Positions 49,953 through 61,849 of a DNA stretch of 64,000 bases are shown here, in pieces. Position 1 is the first letter of the stretch, and each line of letters starts with the position of its first letter. The position numbers were made by a program, and so were the translations under genes. The notes under the pieces were generated by a model. It worked only from the letters and a program-made list of their open reading frames with translations. It was not told the DNA's origin and made no database searches. The DNA is from Marchantia polymorpha subsp. ruderalis (lineage: Eukaryota; Streptophyta; Marchantiopsida; Marchantiales; Marchantiaceae), in contig AP031355.1 in assembly GCA_037833965.1 (NCBI GenBank), positions 6,101,501-6,165,500 on the forward strand, in the 5' to 3' direction.

Positions 49953-50677
49953 ATATACAAGCTTTTAACTCTACAGAACAGGGAATGCCCTAATTTATGA
50001 GACAAGATTTCATATCACAATATAGATGAGATCACATATCTATGTGTAATCCTGAGGTCTAATATATCCCATAATTAATGACTTTTACTCCTAGTATCCG
50101 AAAGGGGGATGCACAATTAATCACTATAAAGCGATGTGGGCAAAAATGAAGGGATATTCATTGGTATCTCCTTCATCTTTGCTCTCACTCTCTCTCCGTG
50201 CATATGACAATAATTAACAATGGGAAAACTAGCTCAAGAATATGGGTGGAGTTACAATAATGATGGGCTCTTCCAGAAGGCGAGAAAAGCAATACTTTTG
50301 AGGTTTATTTAGCACATTGAGTGCCATAGGAACAATCGGCTGAATGGATGGGTAGTAATCATCCATGCCTCCAAGCCCATACGCATTAACCACCCATTGT
50401 GCCATGGGTATAGGTATACTCGATACCAATGGGTATGGGTACCATTGCAGGAATCTGATCTTAATAGAAGACTTATCATCATTCATTGGTGACCCGGATG
50501 GATATCACACGAGTGCCTCACTCGAGTCTTGGGCACTTGGGTCTATTTTGTCTGCAACTGTAAATGAGATTCAGAAATGAAGATTTTTTTAAAAAATATG
50601 TTCTCACTACCTAAACTCACATATGGAATTTGCAACTACTTGAACTCAAAGCAAATATAAATGGATTGGAACCCTCG
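49953..50677. other. AT-rich unique spacer between LTR blocks, no gene recognised
   Basis: An 85-codon minus frame (50229-50486) is the longest and resembles nothing I know. GGGTATAGGTATACTC and ACCAATGGGTATGGGTACC near 50405-50450 are short repeats. This is probably the original host DNA between insertions. Confidence 0.4.
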
Positions 50678-51658
50678 TGTAATAACCCACCAAAGGCTAA
50701 AACTGCAGTATGGTGGTAAAAAGATCGAACCCAGAGGGACAGAGGCAACACACAGAGTAAAAAGTGTCACGTTTAACAGACTTTTGTAGAGTTTGAATTC
50801 TCAGGCGAGACTACAACATACGGTAACTTCGCTATGCTCTAAGGCCTTCAACTACAACATACGGTAACTTCGCTATGCTGCAGCTTCTCTACGTGGTGCC
50901 AGGACCAAAATGCACAAATACGCCAAGAAAGTGAGTTCCTGATCTGCACTTCCGCAACTGGAAGAGTCCCAAGGCAAAACGCCTTGATCTACTTTATACC
51001 CTTAAAGGTCCTAACTAACACTACGCTATCCTATCTACTACTCGCAACACTTGCACGAAACCAAACTACACTACTGCACTCTGCAGATCCGGTGCTGCGC
51101 CTCCTGCGCGCCGGACTGCCTCGCTCTCTATCTCTACCTTGCCAATCTTCCGACCTGCTGCGCAACCCCAGACGCCGGAGGGCTGCAGTCACTTCCGACT
51201 CCAAGTGCGCCATAGTGTCGCGCGCACCCGACAAGAAGGATTCTAATTTCCTTGCTACTCGCCGCCGACTCCGACTGTCACCCTCCGTCAATGCCGCCGC
51301 CCGAAGCTCGAACTCCCTGAGTGTGATCTTCTCTTGAGCTGCCACCTCCCAATGGGCGTATCCTTTTAGACAGTGAGTCACCCGCGTCGCCAACTCTTCT
51401 CGCGCCCGGCAGCTGCCTTCCACCTCTGCTAGCTGCATTTCCGCATCCGTGCGCTGCGCCCTCAAATCCGCGCACTCTGATTGCAAGTTGCGTAACAACT
51501 CCTCATCCTCCTTGCGTGTACTTTGACTTTCTTCTAAGGCGCGCTTCTGGCACGCAAGCTCTTCTGCTAAGATGCAGTTTTGTCTCCGCTCTTCCTGCAA
51601 TTCCGACTCGATCTTTGCCCGTATTAGCTCGGCATCCGCCTGGTTTTTCGTCGCCGCA
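50678..51658 (-). mobile_element. F1-type LTR fragment (3' part), split by the F2 LTR
   Basis: On the minus strand it ends GTGGGTTATTACA at 50678 and contains the F1 TATA/hairpin region near 50970-51000 and the C-terminal part of the LTR ORF. The leader is shortened and rearranged. The LTR resumes after the F2 insertion at 63818-63838 and is then cut by another F1 insertion at 63839. Confidence 0.82.
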
Positions 51659-51659
51659 T
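51031..51659 (-). pseudogene. C-terminal part of the LTR-encoded coiled-coil protein (F1 minus copy)
   Basis: The minus frame reads NQADAELIRAKIESELQEER, then the coiled coil and the tail RRRRSTGSAECSSVVWF, matching the F1 LTR protein. The N-terminal two thirds are displaced by nested insertions. It is a fossil fragment. Confidence 0.8.
51654..51658. repeat. Target site duplication CCGCA, left copy
   Basis: CCGCA directly precedes the reversed LTR end TGTAATAACCC and recurs at 63818-63822 after the reversed LTR start. Both lie in the F1 coiled-coil coding sequence. Confidence 0.88.
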
Positions 51660-52624
51660 GTAATAACCCACTAAAGGCTAAAACTGCAATATAGTGGTAG
51701 AAAGGTCGAACCCACAGGAACAGAGGAACACACAGGGTACAAAGTGTCACGTTTTAACAGACTATTGAGGAGTTTGAATTCTCAGGCAACTGTCACTCCC
51801 AGAAATACTGCAAGTGTCCACTCGGAGCGCACTCGGAGGTCGCACAGTGCAGCGTAACACACACACACACACACACCTGAAACTACAGAAACGCAACCCA
51901 AAGATCCGTTAGGACCTCTACTCAAGATTTCAGGGGGAAAAAGTCTCTCGCGAGCACACTCGGCGAAGCTGCGGGTAGTGACTCCCACCTCCGGCTTTTA
52001 CAACACTTCCGCTAGCTTGCTGCTAGCGTAGGAAACCCGGTTTGGACTGCCTACTTCGGATCGAAGTCACTCATACGCGGTGAACAACACTCTCAACTCA
52101 CAAAACGCGCAGAGAACACAGGTCCGCACTGAAGGACTCACTGAGAAACATTCCAGTAACACAACAACAGTCTATTGAAGAGTTTGAATTCTCAAGCACT
52201 TGTCATTCCCAGAAATACTACAGGGGTTACCCTCAAAGCACCTGCTGCAGCGTAACCTGAATTTACAACCAAGGCTTACACGAAGTAGCAAAACTTCACT
52301 TTGGCATTCAGGGGAAAAATCCCAAGGGAGTACAATCAGAAAGGAACACTCGAAGGTGTAGGGGCGAAACTGTTCAAGTATCTAACTAGTCACTGGCTCT
52401 GAGCATCGGCAGTCACCCACAGGTGCAGATCCGAACTACTCAAGTCTCTAACCAATGGACTAGCTCTGAACATTCGGCCGAAGGCCTTCAGCTACAAAAT
52501 GCGGAACGCTAAGTTGTAACTCCTCGTGCGTGGTGACAGAACTCAAGGACACAAACACGCAAAGGAAATGGGTTCCTGATCTGCACTTCTGATGGGAAAG
52601 AACCCCAGGCAAAACGCCTGGAAC

Positions 52625-52633
52625 TATTTTATA
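52625..52633 (-). promoter_or_regulatory. LTR TATA box (F2 minus LTR)
   Basis: TATAAAATA on the minus strand is followed by the CCAGGC-GTTTT-GCCTGG hairpin (about 52605-52621), as in the other F2 LTRs. Confidence 0.6.
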
Positions 52634-52669
52634 CCTTCTAAGTCCTACCTAGCACTACACTGCACTACG

Positions 52670-55600
52670 CTACACGCCTGCACGGAACCACGCTACACTA
52701 CACTCCTCGGAACCTGTACTACGTCTCCTGCGCGGCCGACTGCCGCGCACTAACTCCCTACCCTGCCAATCCTCTGCTCGACTGCGCAGTCCCAAACGCT
52801 GCAACGCCGCAGACACCTCCACTTCGAGGGCGGACATGGTATCCTGTGCCTTCGACAGAAAGGCATCGAGCTTCTTTGCTACCTTCCGCCGACTCCTACT
52901 GTCGCCTGACAACAACCCGGCTGCGCGCAATTCAAACTCACGCAGTGTGAGTTTCTCCTGCGCCTTCACTTCCCAGTGGGCGTAGCCCTTGAGACAGTGG
53001 GCGACACGCCTCGCCGTCTCCACCTTCGTGCGATCCGCCTCCTTCCTGCGATCCTCTTCAATTATCATTAATTGCGATTCGGCTTCAGCACGTTGCGCTC
53101 TCAATTCGCCACACTCTGACTGTAACCTGCGGATTAACTCTTCATCCGCCTGCCGTGCGAGCTGACATTGTTCCAACAACCGCGTCTGTCGCACGAGCTC
53201 CTCTAACAAAATCCGATTCTGGGCCTGCTCAGAAATGAGTGCTTCCTTGACCTTCACCTGCTCCTTGGTGAGCTCGTCCAGTTTCTCATCCTTCATCTTC
53301 TCGGAGTGCTTGTAGAATTTCTGATTAAGCTTATACTGACCCCACAAGCATGCATGCTTCTCCTTCAATTCCCTCAACTCCTGGTCCACTCTAGCTAACA
53401 GCTTGCTGGTGTGGACTTTAGTGCGAGTCCGCCTGCGCACTAACTCGATGTAAGATCCCGGCTGGAGTGGGTCGGCGTATTTATCGACCTTGCGATCCAA
53501 GTACCTCAGCAACGGAATCACCTGCTCAGAGAGCGCCGCCGCCGGCGCTCCAACAATTTCCTCCTCCTCCTCCTCGGTGTCTTCTGCTCCTGACATTTCT
53601 TCCGTGGAGCCTCCGTCGTCATCATCCGAGTGGAGAATTTCAGTCGCCATTGATTGCGTCGGCGACTGCCCCGAGTGGGGCTGCACGTCATCGACGTGTG
53701 CTGCCTGCGAAGGCACGGCTGCAGCCTCGCTGCTCGTCGCCAAAATGTCTAAGGCGGAAGGCGAATGTACCCGTGCGGCATCCCCGTCGTTCGCTTGTTG
53801 GTTGTCTACCGCGTCCTCTCTGCCGCCGTCGCCCGCCGCCGAAGGCGATCGAGCGGAGGGTGGCTGCGCGGGGTTTGATTGCGCATCGCGCATCGAAATT
53901 TCATCCCGCGGACAGTCACTCCGCTCCTCCGTCTGTTGCTGCTCCCTTGATCGGTCCGTGGGGGCTGTGCCCGGCCCGTGCGCAGGCGCGATTGCCGGCG
54001 CCTTGTCCGCCGCAGTCGTAGCGCCGCGGACATCCATCGTCGAAGGCGACATGGCCGGGGGCCGCTCGCCCGTTGTCCCTTGGCCTATAGGCCCTACCGC
54101 CGAAGGCGCATCTATCGGCGGACTTCCCGCCGATGGTGCGGCCTCCGCACGCTCCCTGCTCGTATCTCCTCGACTCGAAGGCCCTGGCGCCGAAGGCGCA
54201 AATTGCGGCGCGTGGTGCGCCGGAGGGTCTGGCCCCGAGGGCCGGTGTCTCGTAGGCGGTTCTTCCGCCGGCTCCTTCCCCTTCCTACGTTGGAACGGGG
54301 GTGATTCTTGCCTGTGCACAGGCGGCACGTGTGGAGGTGTCCTGTGCACAGGCGGACTGCTCCTTCCCACGCGTAAGCGTAGATCCACGTCCACTTGTGA
54401 TCGCCTGTCCGCGGAGGCTCGTCCGTCCGCGGAGGCTCGTCTGTGCGCAAACGGAACATCTGTCCGCATCGCACGTGGTAACTCCGGAGGCCCTTGGCCC
54501 GTAGGCCGCCTCTCTCCCGTCGAGGTTGCAGCGTGGCCCGTTGCTCCTGCGGTCGTCCGCGCTTCCTCATGCTTCTCTGGCGACGCACTTCCTTTCTCCG
54601 TCGCAATCGTCGCCGTGTCCGCACTGTCGGCTGGTAACACCAGTCTGCGTGCCTTCTGCTTCGGCCGGCTGTATGACTCGCACAGCGGCCGCGGTCGAAT
54701 GGGAGCAGAGGGTTCTTGATGCTGCTCCTCTTCAGACTCTTCCCTCCATCGCCGCTTCCGCGGCACTCGTGCTGCAGGAGTGTGCCTCCCTTCGTCCCTC
54801 CGCCTTGATGGGGTAGAAGTCGGTGACTCCTCTGCATCAGTGTCGACCTCATTCTCCCGCACATACTTCCCGGGATGGTCGATGGACAATGGCGGAAAAT
54901 GTTCAAGCTCCGCCGCTGTCAAACAATTCCGCTGTCGATAAAAATTGATGAGGAAAGGAGAAAGATGGTTTAGAGTTCCCCCCTTCTCCTCAAACGCGTG
55001 CTGTCGCATCACCCTGTGCAGGATGCTCGCCCAGTGAATTGGAGTTCCCTCGATGACGCACTCCACAAAAGAGACCTGCCACAATGTGATGTAGCAGGCG
55101 CGATGCGGCTGCAGTAATTGCATCAGCGCCGCGGACAAAGTCCGGCGAAATCGATCCTTGTAATCACGGGTCCTGTACCCATTCTTGGTAGACCTCCCGG
55201 TCTTGAACAGCTCCACAAATTGCGCCTCTTCCTGCTTGGTCACCTTGATGCTCTCACTGTCGAAAAGGAGATGCCCTGGCATGCCAGCACATCTTCCCAA
55301 CGCCTGCGCCCAATCTTGGACTGTCCACCGATCAACATGCGGACGCAATCCGCGCGAGGGTGGTCCCTGTGGCTCTAGCCACTCGCGCACCATATTCGCA
55401 CAGATGTAGTTCCATCCCCATAGCAAGAAATTGAGCTTTCTTGCTATTAAGCGCTCCTCGAAAGCGCGCAGCCCGTTCTGTGGTAGGCGAAGTGGCACCA
55501 TCCGCAATCTGCTCGGTCTCGTCATTGCGTTCCTGGGGTTCGCTCGCCCGCTTATTCTACTTCCGCACCGCCCGAGCTTCTTTCTCTCTCGGCAAACTCT

Positions 55601-55777
55601 AATCGCCCTCAATTCCAAATCACGCGCATTCACTTCTCCCTCAATCAACAAGAAATCTCCTGTGCGACGACGTCGAGAATGTTTAGCAGCCAGCAGATGG
55701 ATGCGCGCAGCGCGCACAAGAGATTGGAATCGCGAATTCAAGAATGGGACGTTCTCCGCCGCCCGGTCGAAGGTCAT
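52670..55777 (-). CDS. LTR-encoded (U3) coiled-coil protein, F2 minus LTR, 1035 aa
   Basis: This intact minus-strand ORF starts MTFDRAAENVPFLNSRF. It is colinear with the 1029-aa product at 18371: N-terminal extension, conserved domain (LNFLLWGWNYICANMVREWL, RTRDYKDRFRR, GGTLNHLSPFLINFYRQ), linker with RASADGRASADRR and PPVHR repeats, acidic patch, coiled coil, and the RRRRSTGSEECSVAWFRAGV tail. Most length differences fall in the linker. Two intact F2 copies at different sites argue that the frame is not accidental. A long antisense frame is a GC-composition shadow. Confidence 0.75.
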   Translation of the reverse strand: MTFDRAAENVPFLNSRFQSLVRAARIHLLAAKHSRRRRTGDFLLIEGEVNARDLELRAIRVCRERKKLGRCGSRISGRANPRNAMTRPSRLRMVPLRLPQNGLRAFEERLIARKLNFLLWGWNYICANMVREWLEPQGPPSRGLRPHVDRWTVQDWAQALGRCAGMPGHLLFDSESIKVTKQEEAQFVELFKTGRSTKNGYRTRDYKDRFRRTLSAALMQLLQPHRACYITLWQVSFVECVIEGTPIHWASILHRVMRQHAFEEKGGTLNHLSPFLINFYRQRNCLTAAELEHFPPLSIDHPGKYVRENEVDTDAEESPTSTPSRRRDEGRHTPAARVPRKRRWREESEEEQHQEPSAPIRPRPLCESYSRPKQKARRLVLPADSADTATIATEKGSASPEKHEEARTTAGATGHAATSTGERRPTGQGPPELPRAMRTDVPFAHRRASADGRASADRRSQVDVDLRLRVGRSSPPVHRTPPHVPPVHRQESPPFQRRKGKEPAEEPPTRHRPSGPDPPAHHAPQFAPSAPGPSSRGDTSRERAEAAPSAGSPPIDAPSAVGPIGQGTTGERPPAMSPSTMDVRGATTAADKAPAIAPAHGPGTAPTDRSREQQQTEERSDCPRDEISMRDAQSNPAQPPSARSPSAAGDGGREDAVDNQQANDGDAARVHSPSALDILATSSEAAAVPSQAAHVDDVQPHSGQSPTQSMATEILHSDDDDGGSTEEMSGAEDTEEEEEEIVGAPAAALSEQVIPLLRYLDRKVDKYADPLQPGSYIELVRRRTRTKVHTSKLLARVDQELRELKEKHACLWGQYKLNQKFYKHSEKMKDEKLDELTKEQVKVKEALISEQAQNRILLEELVRQTRLLEQCQLARQADEELIRRLQSECGELRAQRAEAESQLMIIEEDRRKEADRTKVETARRVAHCLKGYAHWEVKAQEKLTLREFELRAAGLLSGDSRSRRKVAKKLDAFLSKAQDTMSALEVEVSAALQRLGLRSRAEDWQGRELVRGSRPRRRRSTGSEECSVAWFRAGV

Positions 55778-57597
55778 GGTCGGCTCTTGCTCGTGAAGAA
55801 CGTCTCGCTTGATGGCCGCGCCGGCTGTACGCTGGAACGGTCTTCGCTCTCACGCGCGGCTTCACGCTCCGCCGTCGTCGATTAAACTCTCACGCTCGAA
55901 TTGGCGGATTTGAACTCCGCGAGCGGATTACCCCGCGGACATGGGGGCGTAGCGCCGAAGGCGAGTTTTCCGCCTTGCGCGGTACACTTGTTCGTACCGC
56001 CCCTCGGCCAATCCCCCTCTGCCTTGACGCGTGTGTCCGCATGTCGGACAAAAGTTCAACTCCTGCCTGTGCGCAGGCAGGAGCCTCGGCGGATGCTCCG
56101 CCGGCACGGAACTTCATCCTCCTGTGCACAGGCGATCGCCTGTGCGCAGGCGAATTCCGTGCGCGGCGTCGCGCTGGCGCGGAAGGCGTTGACCGTGGTC
56201 AGCCGTCTCCGTCCAGTCTGTCCGTTCCTTGTCTCTTCGTCGGCGCTTCCGCCGCCGCAACTCCGTCCGTCCAAGAGCGCATCCACCCGTCCCGTCCGCA
56301 TGGTCCGTACCGATTTGATTACTCTGGCGGCTCTTCCGCCGTACGCGGCGCTGTGGTACCCCACTTTTGGCAATTTTGAGGAAATTAAAACATTTTTGAA
56401 AAACTGTACCCTGGCAGCATTGTAAATAGCCTTCGGTACATCAAAACAGAGTGAATCCGGAAGATCGCGGGGATTCTCGAGGGATCTTGTAGAATCTGGG
56501 ATTTGGGGTGCCGCAGCAAGCACAGGCACCGCCCTCCCTGCGAGCTCCGCAGTTAGGATCTCTACGGCGCAAGGCGCAAAACCCGCCTTCGGAGGTTGCG
56601 TCCGCGGCTGTAGGGAAACCCCCGTAATTAGGTCAACCCTCGGGCGCCTTGACCAAGTTAGGATCCCGTTGGAAAGAGCTCGACGCGCTGATTCCAACGA
56701 GCCCAAGAACGCTTGGAACGGACGAGGACTTAGGGAGTTATCGCTACTGGAAGAAACGGAGGCGGTCGCCTCCGGCGGAAGGAGTTCGCCACCGGCGCGA
56801 ATTCCGCCTACGCGGAAGGGGGATTCAAGTTTTGTCCTATGCACGGACGAAGGCGTTCGCCTGTGCACAGGCGAAGTAGGGTTAGGGAAGGCGCGAAGTC
56901 CGCCTACGCACAGGCGCTCGCCTGTGCACAGGCACTTCGGCGTCGGCGGAAAATCCGCCTTGGGCCCTAGAAATGCGCCTTGTGAGGTAGAAAGTGTACG
57001 GCGCCTTCCGCGCCAGCGCAGCGCCGCGTACGTCGGAAGAGCCGCCAGAGTAATCCAACAGGTACGGACCGTGCGGACGGCACGGGTGGATGCGCTCTTG
57101 GACGGACGGAGTTGCGGCGGCGGAAGCGCCGACGGAGAGACAAGGAACGGACAGACTGGACGGAGACGGCTGACCACGGTCAACGCCTTCCGCGCCAGCG
57201 CAGCGCCGCGGACGGAATTCGCCTGCGCACAGGCGAACGCCTGTGCACAGGAGGATGTTCAAGTTCCGCGCCGGCGGAGAATCCGCCGAGGCCCCTGCCT
57301 GCGCACAGGCAGGAGTTGAATTTTTGTCTGACATGCGGACACACGCGTCAAGGCAGAAGGAGATTGGCCGAGGGGCGGTACGAACAAGTGTACCGCGCAA
57401 GGCGGAAAACTCGCCTTCGGCGCTACGCCCCCATGTCCGCAGGGTGACACGCTCGCGGAGTTCAAATCCGCCAATTCGAGCGTGAGAGTTTAATCGACGA
57501 CGGCGGAGCGTGAAGCCGCGCGTGAGAGCGAAGACCGTTCCAGCGTACAGCCGGCGCGGCCATCAAGTGAGACGTTCTTCACGACCAAGAGCCGACC

Positions 57598-60500
57598 ATG
57601 ACCTTCGACCGGGCGGCGGAGAACGTCCCATTCTTGAATTCGCGATTCCAATCTCTTGTGCGCGCTGCGCGCATCCATCTGCTGGCTGCGGAACATTGTC
57701 GACGTCGTCACACAGGAGATTTCTTGTTGATTGAGGGAGAAGTGAGTGCGCGCGATTTGGAATTGAGAGCGATTAGAGTTTGCCGAGAGAGAAAGAAGCG
57801 CGGGCAGTGCGGAAGTAGAATGAGCGGGCGAGCGAACCCCAGGAACGCAATGACGAGACCGAGCAGATTGCGGATGGTGCCACTTCGCCTGCCGCAGAAC
57901 GGGCTGCGCGCTTTTGAGGAGCGCTTAATAGCAAGAAAGCTCAATTTCTTGCTATGGGGATGGAATTACATCTGCGCGAATATGGTGCGCGAGTGGCTAG
58001 AGCCACAGGGACCACCCTCGCGCGGATTGCGTCCGCATGTTGACCGGTGGACAGTCCAAGATTGGGCGCAGGCGTTGGGAAGATGTGCTGGCATGCCAGG
58101 GCATCTCCTTTTCGACAGCGAGAGCATCAAGGTGACCAAACAAGAAGAGGCGCAATTTGTGGAGCAGTTCAAGACCGGGAGGTCTACCAAGAATGGGTAC
58201 AGGACCCGTGATTACAAGGATCGATTTCGCCGGACTTTGTCCGCGGCGCTGATGCAATTACTGCAGCCGCACCGCGCCTGCTACATCACATTGTGGCAGG
58301 TCTCTTTTGTGGAGTGCGTCATCGAGGGAACTCCAATTCACTGGGCGAGCATCCTGCACAGGGTGATGCGACAGCACGCGTTTGAGGAGAAGGGGGGAAC
58401 TCTAAACCATCTTTCTCCTTTCCTCATCAATTTTTATCGACAGCGGAATTGTTTGACAGCGGCGGAGCTTGAACATTTTCCGCCATTGTCCATCGACCAT
58501 CCCGGGAAGTATGTGCGGGAGAACGAGGTCGATACTGACGCAGAGGAGTCACCGACTTCTACCCCATCAAGACGGAGGGACGAAGGGAGACACACTCCTG
58601 CAGCGCGAGTGCCGCGGAAGCGGCGATGGAGGGAAGAGTCCGAAGAGGAGCAGCATCAAGAACCCTCTGCTCCCATTCGACCGCGGCCGCTGTGCGAGCC
58701 ATACAGCCGGCCGAAGCAGAAGGCACGCAGACTGGTGTTACCAGCTGACAGTGCAGACACGGCGACAATTGCGACGGAGATAGGAAGTGCGTCGCCAGAG
58801 AGGCGAGAGGAAGCGCGGACGACCGCAGGAGCAACGGGCCACGCTGCAACCTCGTCGGGAGAAAGGCCGCCTACGGGCCAAGGGCCCCCGGAGTTACCAC
58901 GTGCGATGCGGACAGATGTTCCGTTTGCGCACAGGCGAACCTCCGCGGACGGACGAGCCTCCGCGGACCGGCGAACACAAGTGGACGTGGATCTACGCTT
59001 ACGCGTGGGAAGGAGCAGTCCGCCTGTGCACAGGCGCTCACCTGTGCACAGGTCGCCTGTGCACAGGTCGCCTGTGAACAGGACACCTCCGCACGTGCCG
59101 CCTGTGCACATGCAAGAATCACCCCCGTTCCAACGTAGGAAGGGGAAGGAGCCGGCGGAAGAACCGCCTACGAGACACCGGCCCTCGGGGCCAGACCCTC
59201 CGGCGCACCACGCGCCGCAATTTGCGCCTTCGGCGCCAGGGCCTTCGAGCCGAGGAGATACGAGCAGAGAGCGTGCGGAGGCCGCACCATCGGCGGGAAG
59301 TCCGCCGATAGATGCGCCTTCGGCGGTAGGGCCTATAGGCCAAGGAACATCGGGCGTGCGGCCCCCGGCCATGTCGCCTTCGGCGATAGATGTCCGCGGC
59401 GCTACGCCTGCGACGGACAAGGCGCCGGCAAATGCGCCTGCGCACGGGCCGAGCACAGCCCCCACGGACCGATCAAGGGAGCAGCAGACGGAGGAGCGGA
59501 GTGACTGTCCGCGGGATGAAATCTCGATGCGCGATGCGCAATCCAACCCCGCGCAGCCACCCTCCGCTCAATCCCCTTCGGCGACGGACGACGGCGACAG
59601 AGAAAATGCGGTAGGCAATCAACCAGCGAGCGACGGGGATGCCGCTCGGATACATTCGCCTTCCGCCTTAGATATTTTGGCGACGAGCAGCGAGGCTGCA
59701 GCCGTGCCTTCGCAGGCAGCACACGTCGAGGACGTGCAGCCCCACTCGGGGCAGTCGCCGACGCAATCAATGGCGACTGAAATTCTCCACTCGGATGATG
59801 ACGACGGAGGCTCCACGGAAGAAATGTCAGGAGCAGAAGACACCGAGGAGGAGGAGGAGGAAATTGTTGGAGCGCCGGCGGCGGCGCTCTCTGAGCAGGT
59901 GATTCCGTTGCTGCGGTACTTGGATCGCAAGGTCGATAAATACGCCGACCCACTCCAGCCGGGATCTTACATCGAGTTAGTGCGCAGGCGGACTCGCACT
60001 AAAGTCCACACCAGCAAGCTATTAGCTAGAGTGGACCAGGAGTTGAGGGACTTGAAGGAGAAGCATGAGTGCTTGTGGGGACAGTACAAGCTTAATCAGA
60101 AATTCTACAAGCACTCCGAGAAGATGAAGGATGAGAAACTGGGCGAGCTCACCAAGGAGCAGGTGAAGGTCAAGGAAGCACTCGATTCTGAGCAGGCCCA
60201 GAATCGGATTTTGTCAGAGGAGCTCGTGCGACAGACGCGGTTGTTGGAACAATGTCAGCTCGCACGGCAGGCGGATGAAGAATTAATCCGCAGTTTGCAG
60301 TAAGAGTGTGGCGAATTGAGAGCGCAACGTGCTGAAGCCGAATCGCAATTAGTGATAATTGAAGAGGATCGCAGGAAGGAGGCGGATCGCACGAAGGTGG
60401 AGACGGCGAGGCGAGTCGCCCACTGTCTCAAGGGCTACGCCCACTGGGAAATGAAGGCGCAGGAGAAACTCACACTGCGTGGGTTTGAATTGCGCGCGGC

Positions 60501-60750
60501 CGGGTTGTTGTCAGGCGACAGTAGGAGTCGGCGGAAGGTAGCGAAGAAGCTCGAGGCCTTTCTGTCGAAGGCACAGGATACTATGTCCGCCCTCGAGGGG
60601 GAGGTGTCCGCGGCGTTGCAGCGTTTGGGACTGCGCAGTCGAGCGGAAGAGTGGCAGGGTAGGGAGTTAGTGCGCGGCAGTCGGCCGCGCAGGAGACGTA
60701 GTACAGGTTCCGCGGAGTGTAGTGTAGCGTGGTTCCGTGCAGGCGTGTAG
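57598..60750 (+). pseudogene. LTR-encoded coiled-coil protein, F2 plus LTR, with about one break
   Basis: Same architecture as the products at 18371 and 52670, starting MTFDRAAENVPF and ending RRRRSTGSAECSVAWFRAGV, with about one break. Its linker has an expanded run of SPVHR repeats near 59020-59090. A TATA box and hairpin follow near 60787. Confidence 0.8.
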
Positions 60751-60786
60751 CGTAGTGCAGTGTAGTGTTAGGTAGGACTTAGAAGG

Positions 60787-60815
60787 TATAAAATAGTTCC
60801 AAGCGTTTTGCCTGG
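60787..60815 (+). promoter_or_regulatory. LTR TATA box and hairpin (F2 plus LTR)
   Basis: TATAAAATA at 60787 is followed by a CCAAGC-GTTTT-GCCTGG stem with one imperfect pair. Confidence 0.55.
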
Positions 60816-61785
60816 GGTTCTTTCCCATCAGAAGTGCAGATCAGGAACCCATTTCCTTTGCGTGTTTGTGTCCTTGAGTTCTGTCACCACGCACGAGGAG
60901 TTACAACTTAGCGTTCCGCATTTTGTAGCTGAAGGCCTTCGGCCGAATGTTCAGAGCTAGTACATTGGTTAGAGACTTGAGTAGTTCGGATCTGCACCTG
61001 CGGGTGACTGCCGATGCTCAGAGCCAGTGACTAGTTAGATACTTGAACAGTTTCGCCCCTACACCTTCGAGTGTTTCTTTCTGATTGTACTCCTTGGGAT
61101 TTTTCCCCTGAATGCCAAAGTGAAGTTTTGCTACTTCGTGTAAGCCTTGGTTGTAAATTCAGGTTACGCTGCAGCAGGTGCCTTGAGGGTTACCCCTGTA
61201 GTATTTCTGGGAATGACAAGTGCCTGAGAATTCAAACTCTTCAATAGACTGTTGTTGTGTTACTGGAATGTTTCACAGTGAGTCCTTCAGTGCGGACCTG
61301 TGTTCTCTGCGCGTTTTGTGAGTTGAGAGTGTTGTTCACCGCGTAGGAGTGACTTCGATCCGAAGTAGGCAGTCCAAACCGGGTTTCCTACACTAGCAGC
61401 AAGCTAGTGGAAGTGTTGTAAAAGCCGGAGTTGGAAGTCACTGCCCGCAGCTTTGCCGAGTGTGCTCGTGAGAGACTTTCCCCCTGAAATCTTGAAGTAG
61501 AGGTCCTAACGGATCTCTGGGTTGTGTTTCTGTAGTTTCAGGTGTGTGTGTGTGTGTGTGTGTGTTACGCTGCACTGTGCGACCTCCGAGTGCGCTCCGA
61601 GTGGACACTTGCAGTATTTCTGGGAGTGACAGTTGCCTGAGAATTCAAACTCCTCAATAGTCTGTTAAAACGTGACACTTTGTACCCTGTGTGTTCCTCT
61701 GTCCCTGTGGGTTCGACCTTTCTACCACTATATTGCAGTTTTAGCCTTTAGTGGGTTATTACATAAGAAGCCGACGACTTCTTTT

Positions 61786-61803
61786 TGGCGCCGCTGCCGG
61801 GGA
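61786..61803 (+). other. Primer binding site, tRNA-Asp type (F2)
   Basis: TGGCGCCGCTGCCGGGGA is identical to the F1 site, 22 bp after the LTR end. Confidence 0.88.
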
Positions 61804-61849
61804 CAGTTGCGTCAACACCGGGGTTTTTACGAGCAGCCATGCTCGGTGA

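Noticed and set aside
53490-54719. 409-codon plus-strand frame opposite the F2 LTR ORF (also 58656-59546 and 56056-57183 on minus)
   Set aside because: They are antisense to the conserved ORF, rich in Arg/Ser/Pro/Gly as expected from GC-rich codons read backwards. One crosses an insertion junction, and no domain is recognised.
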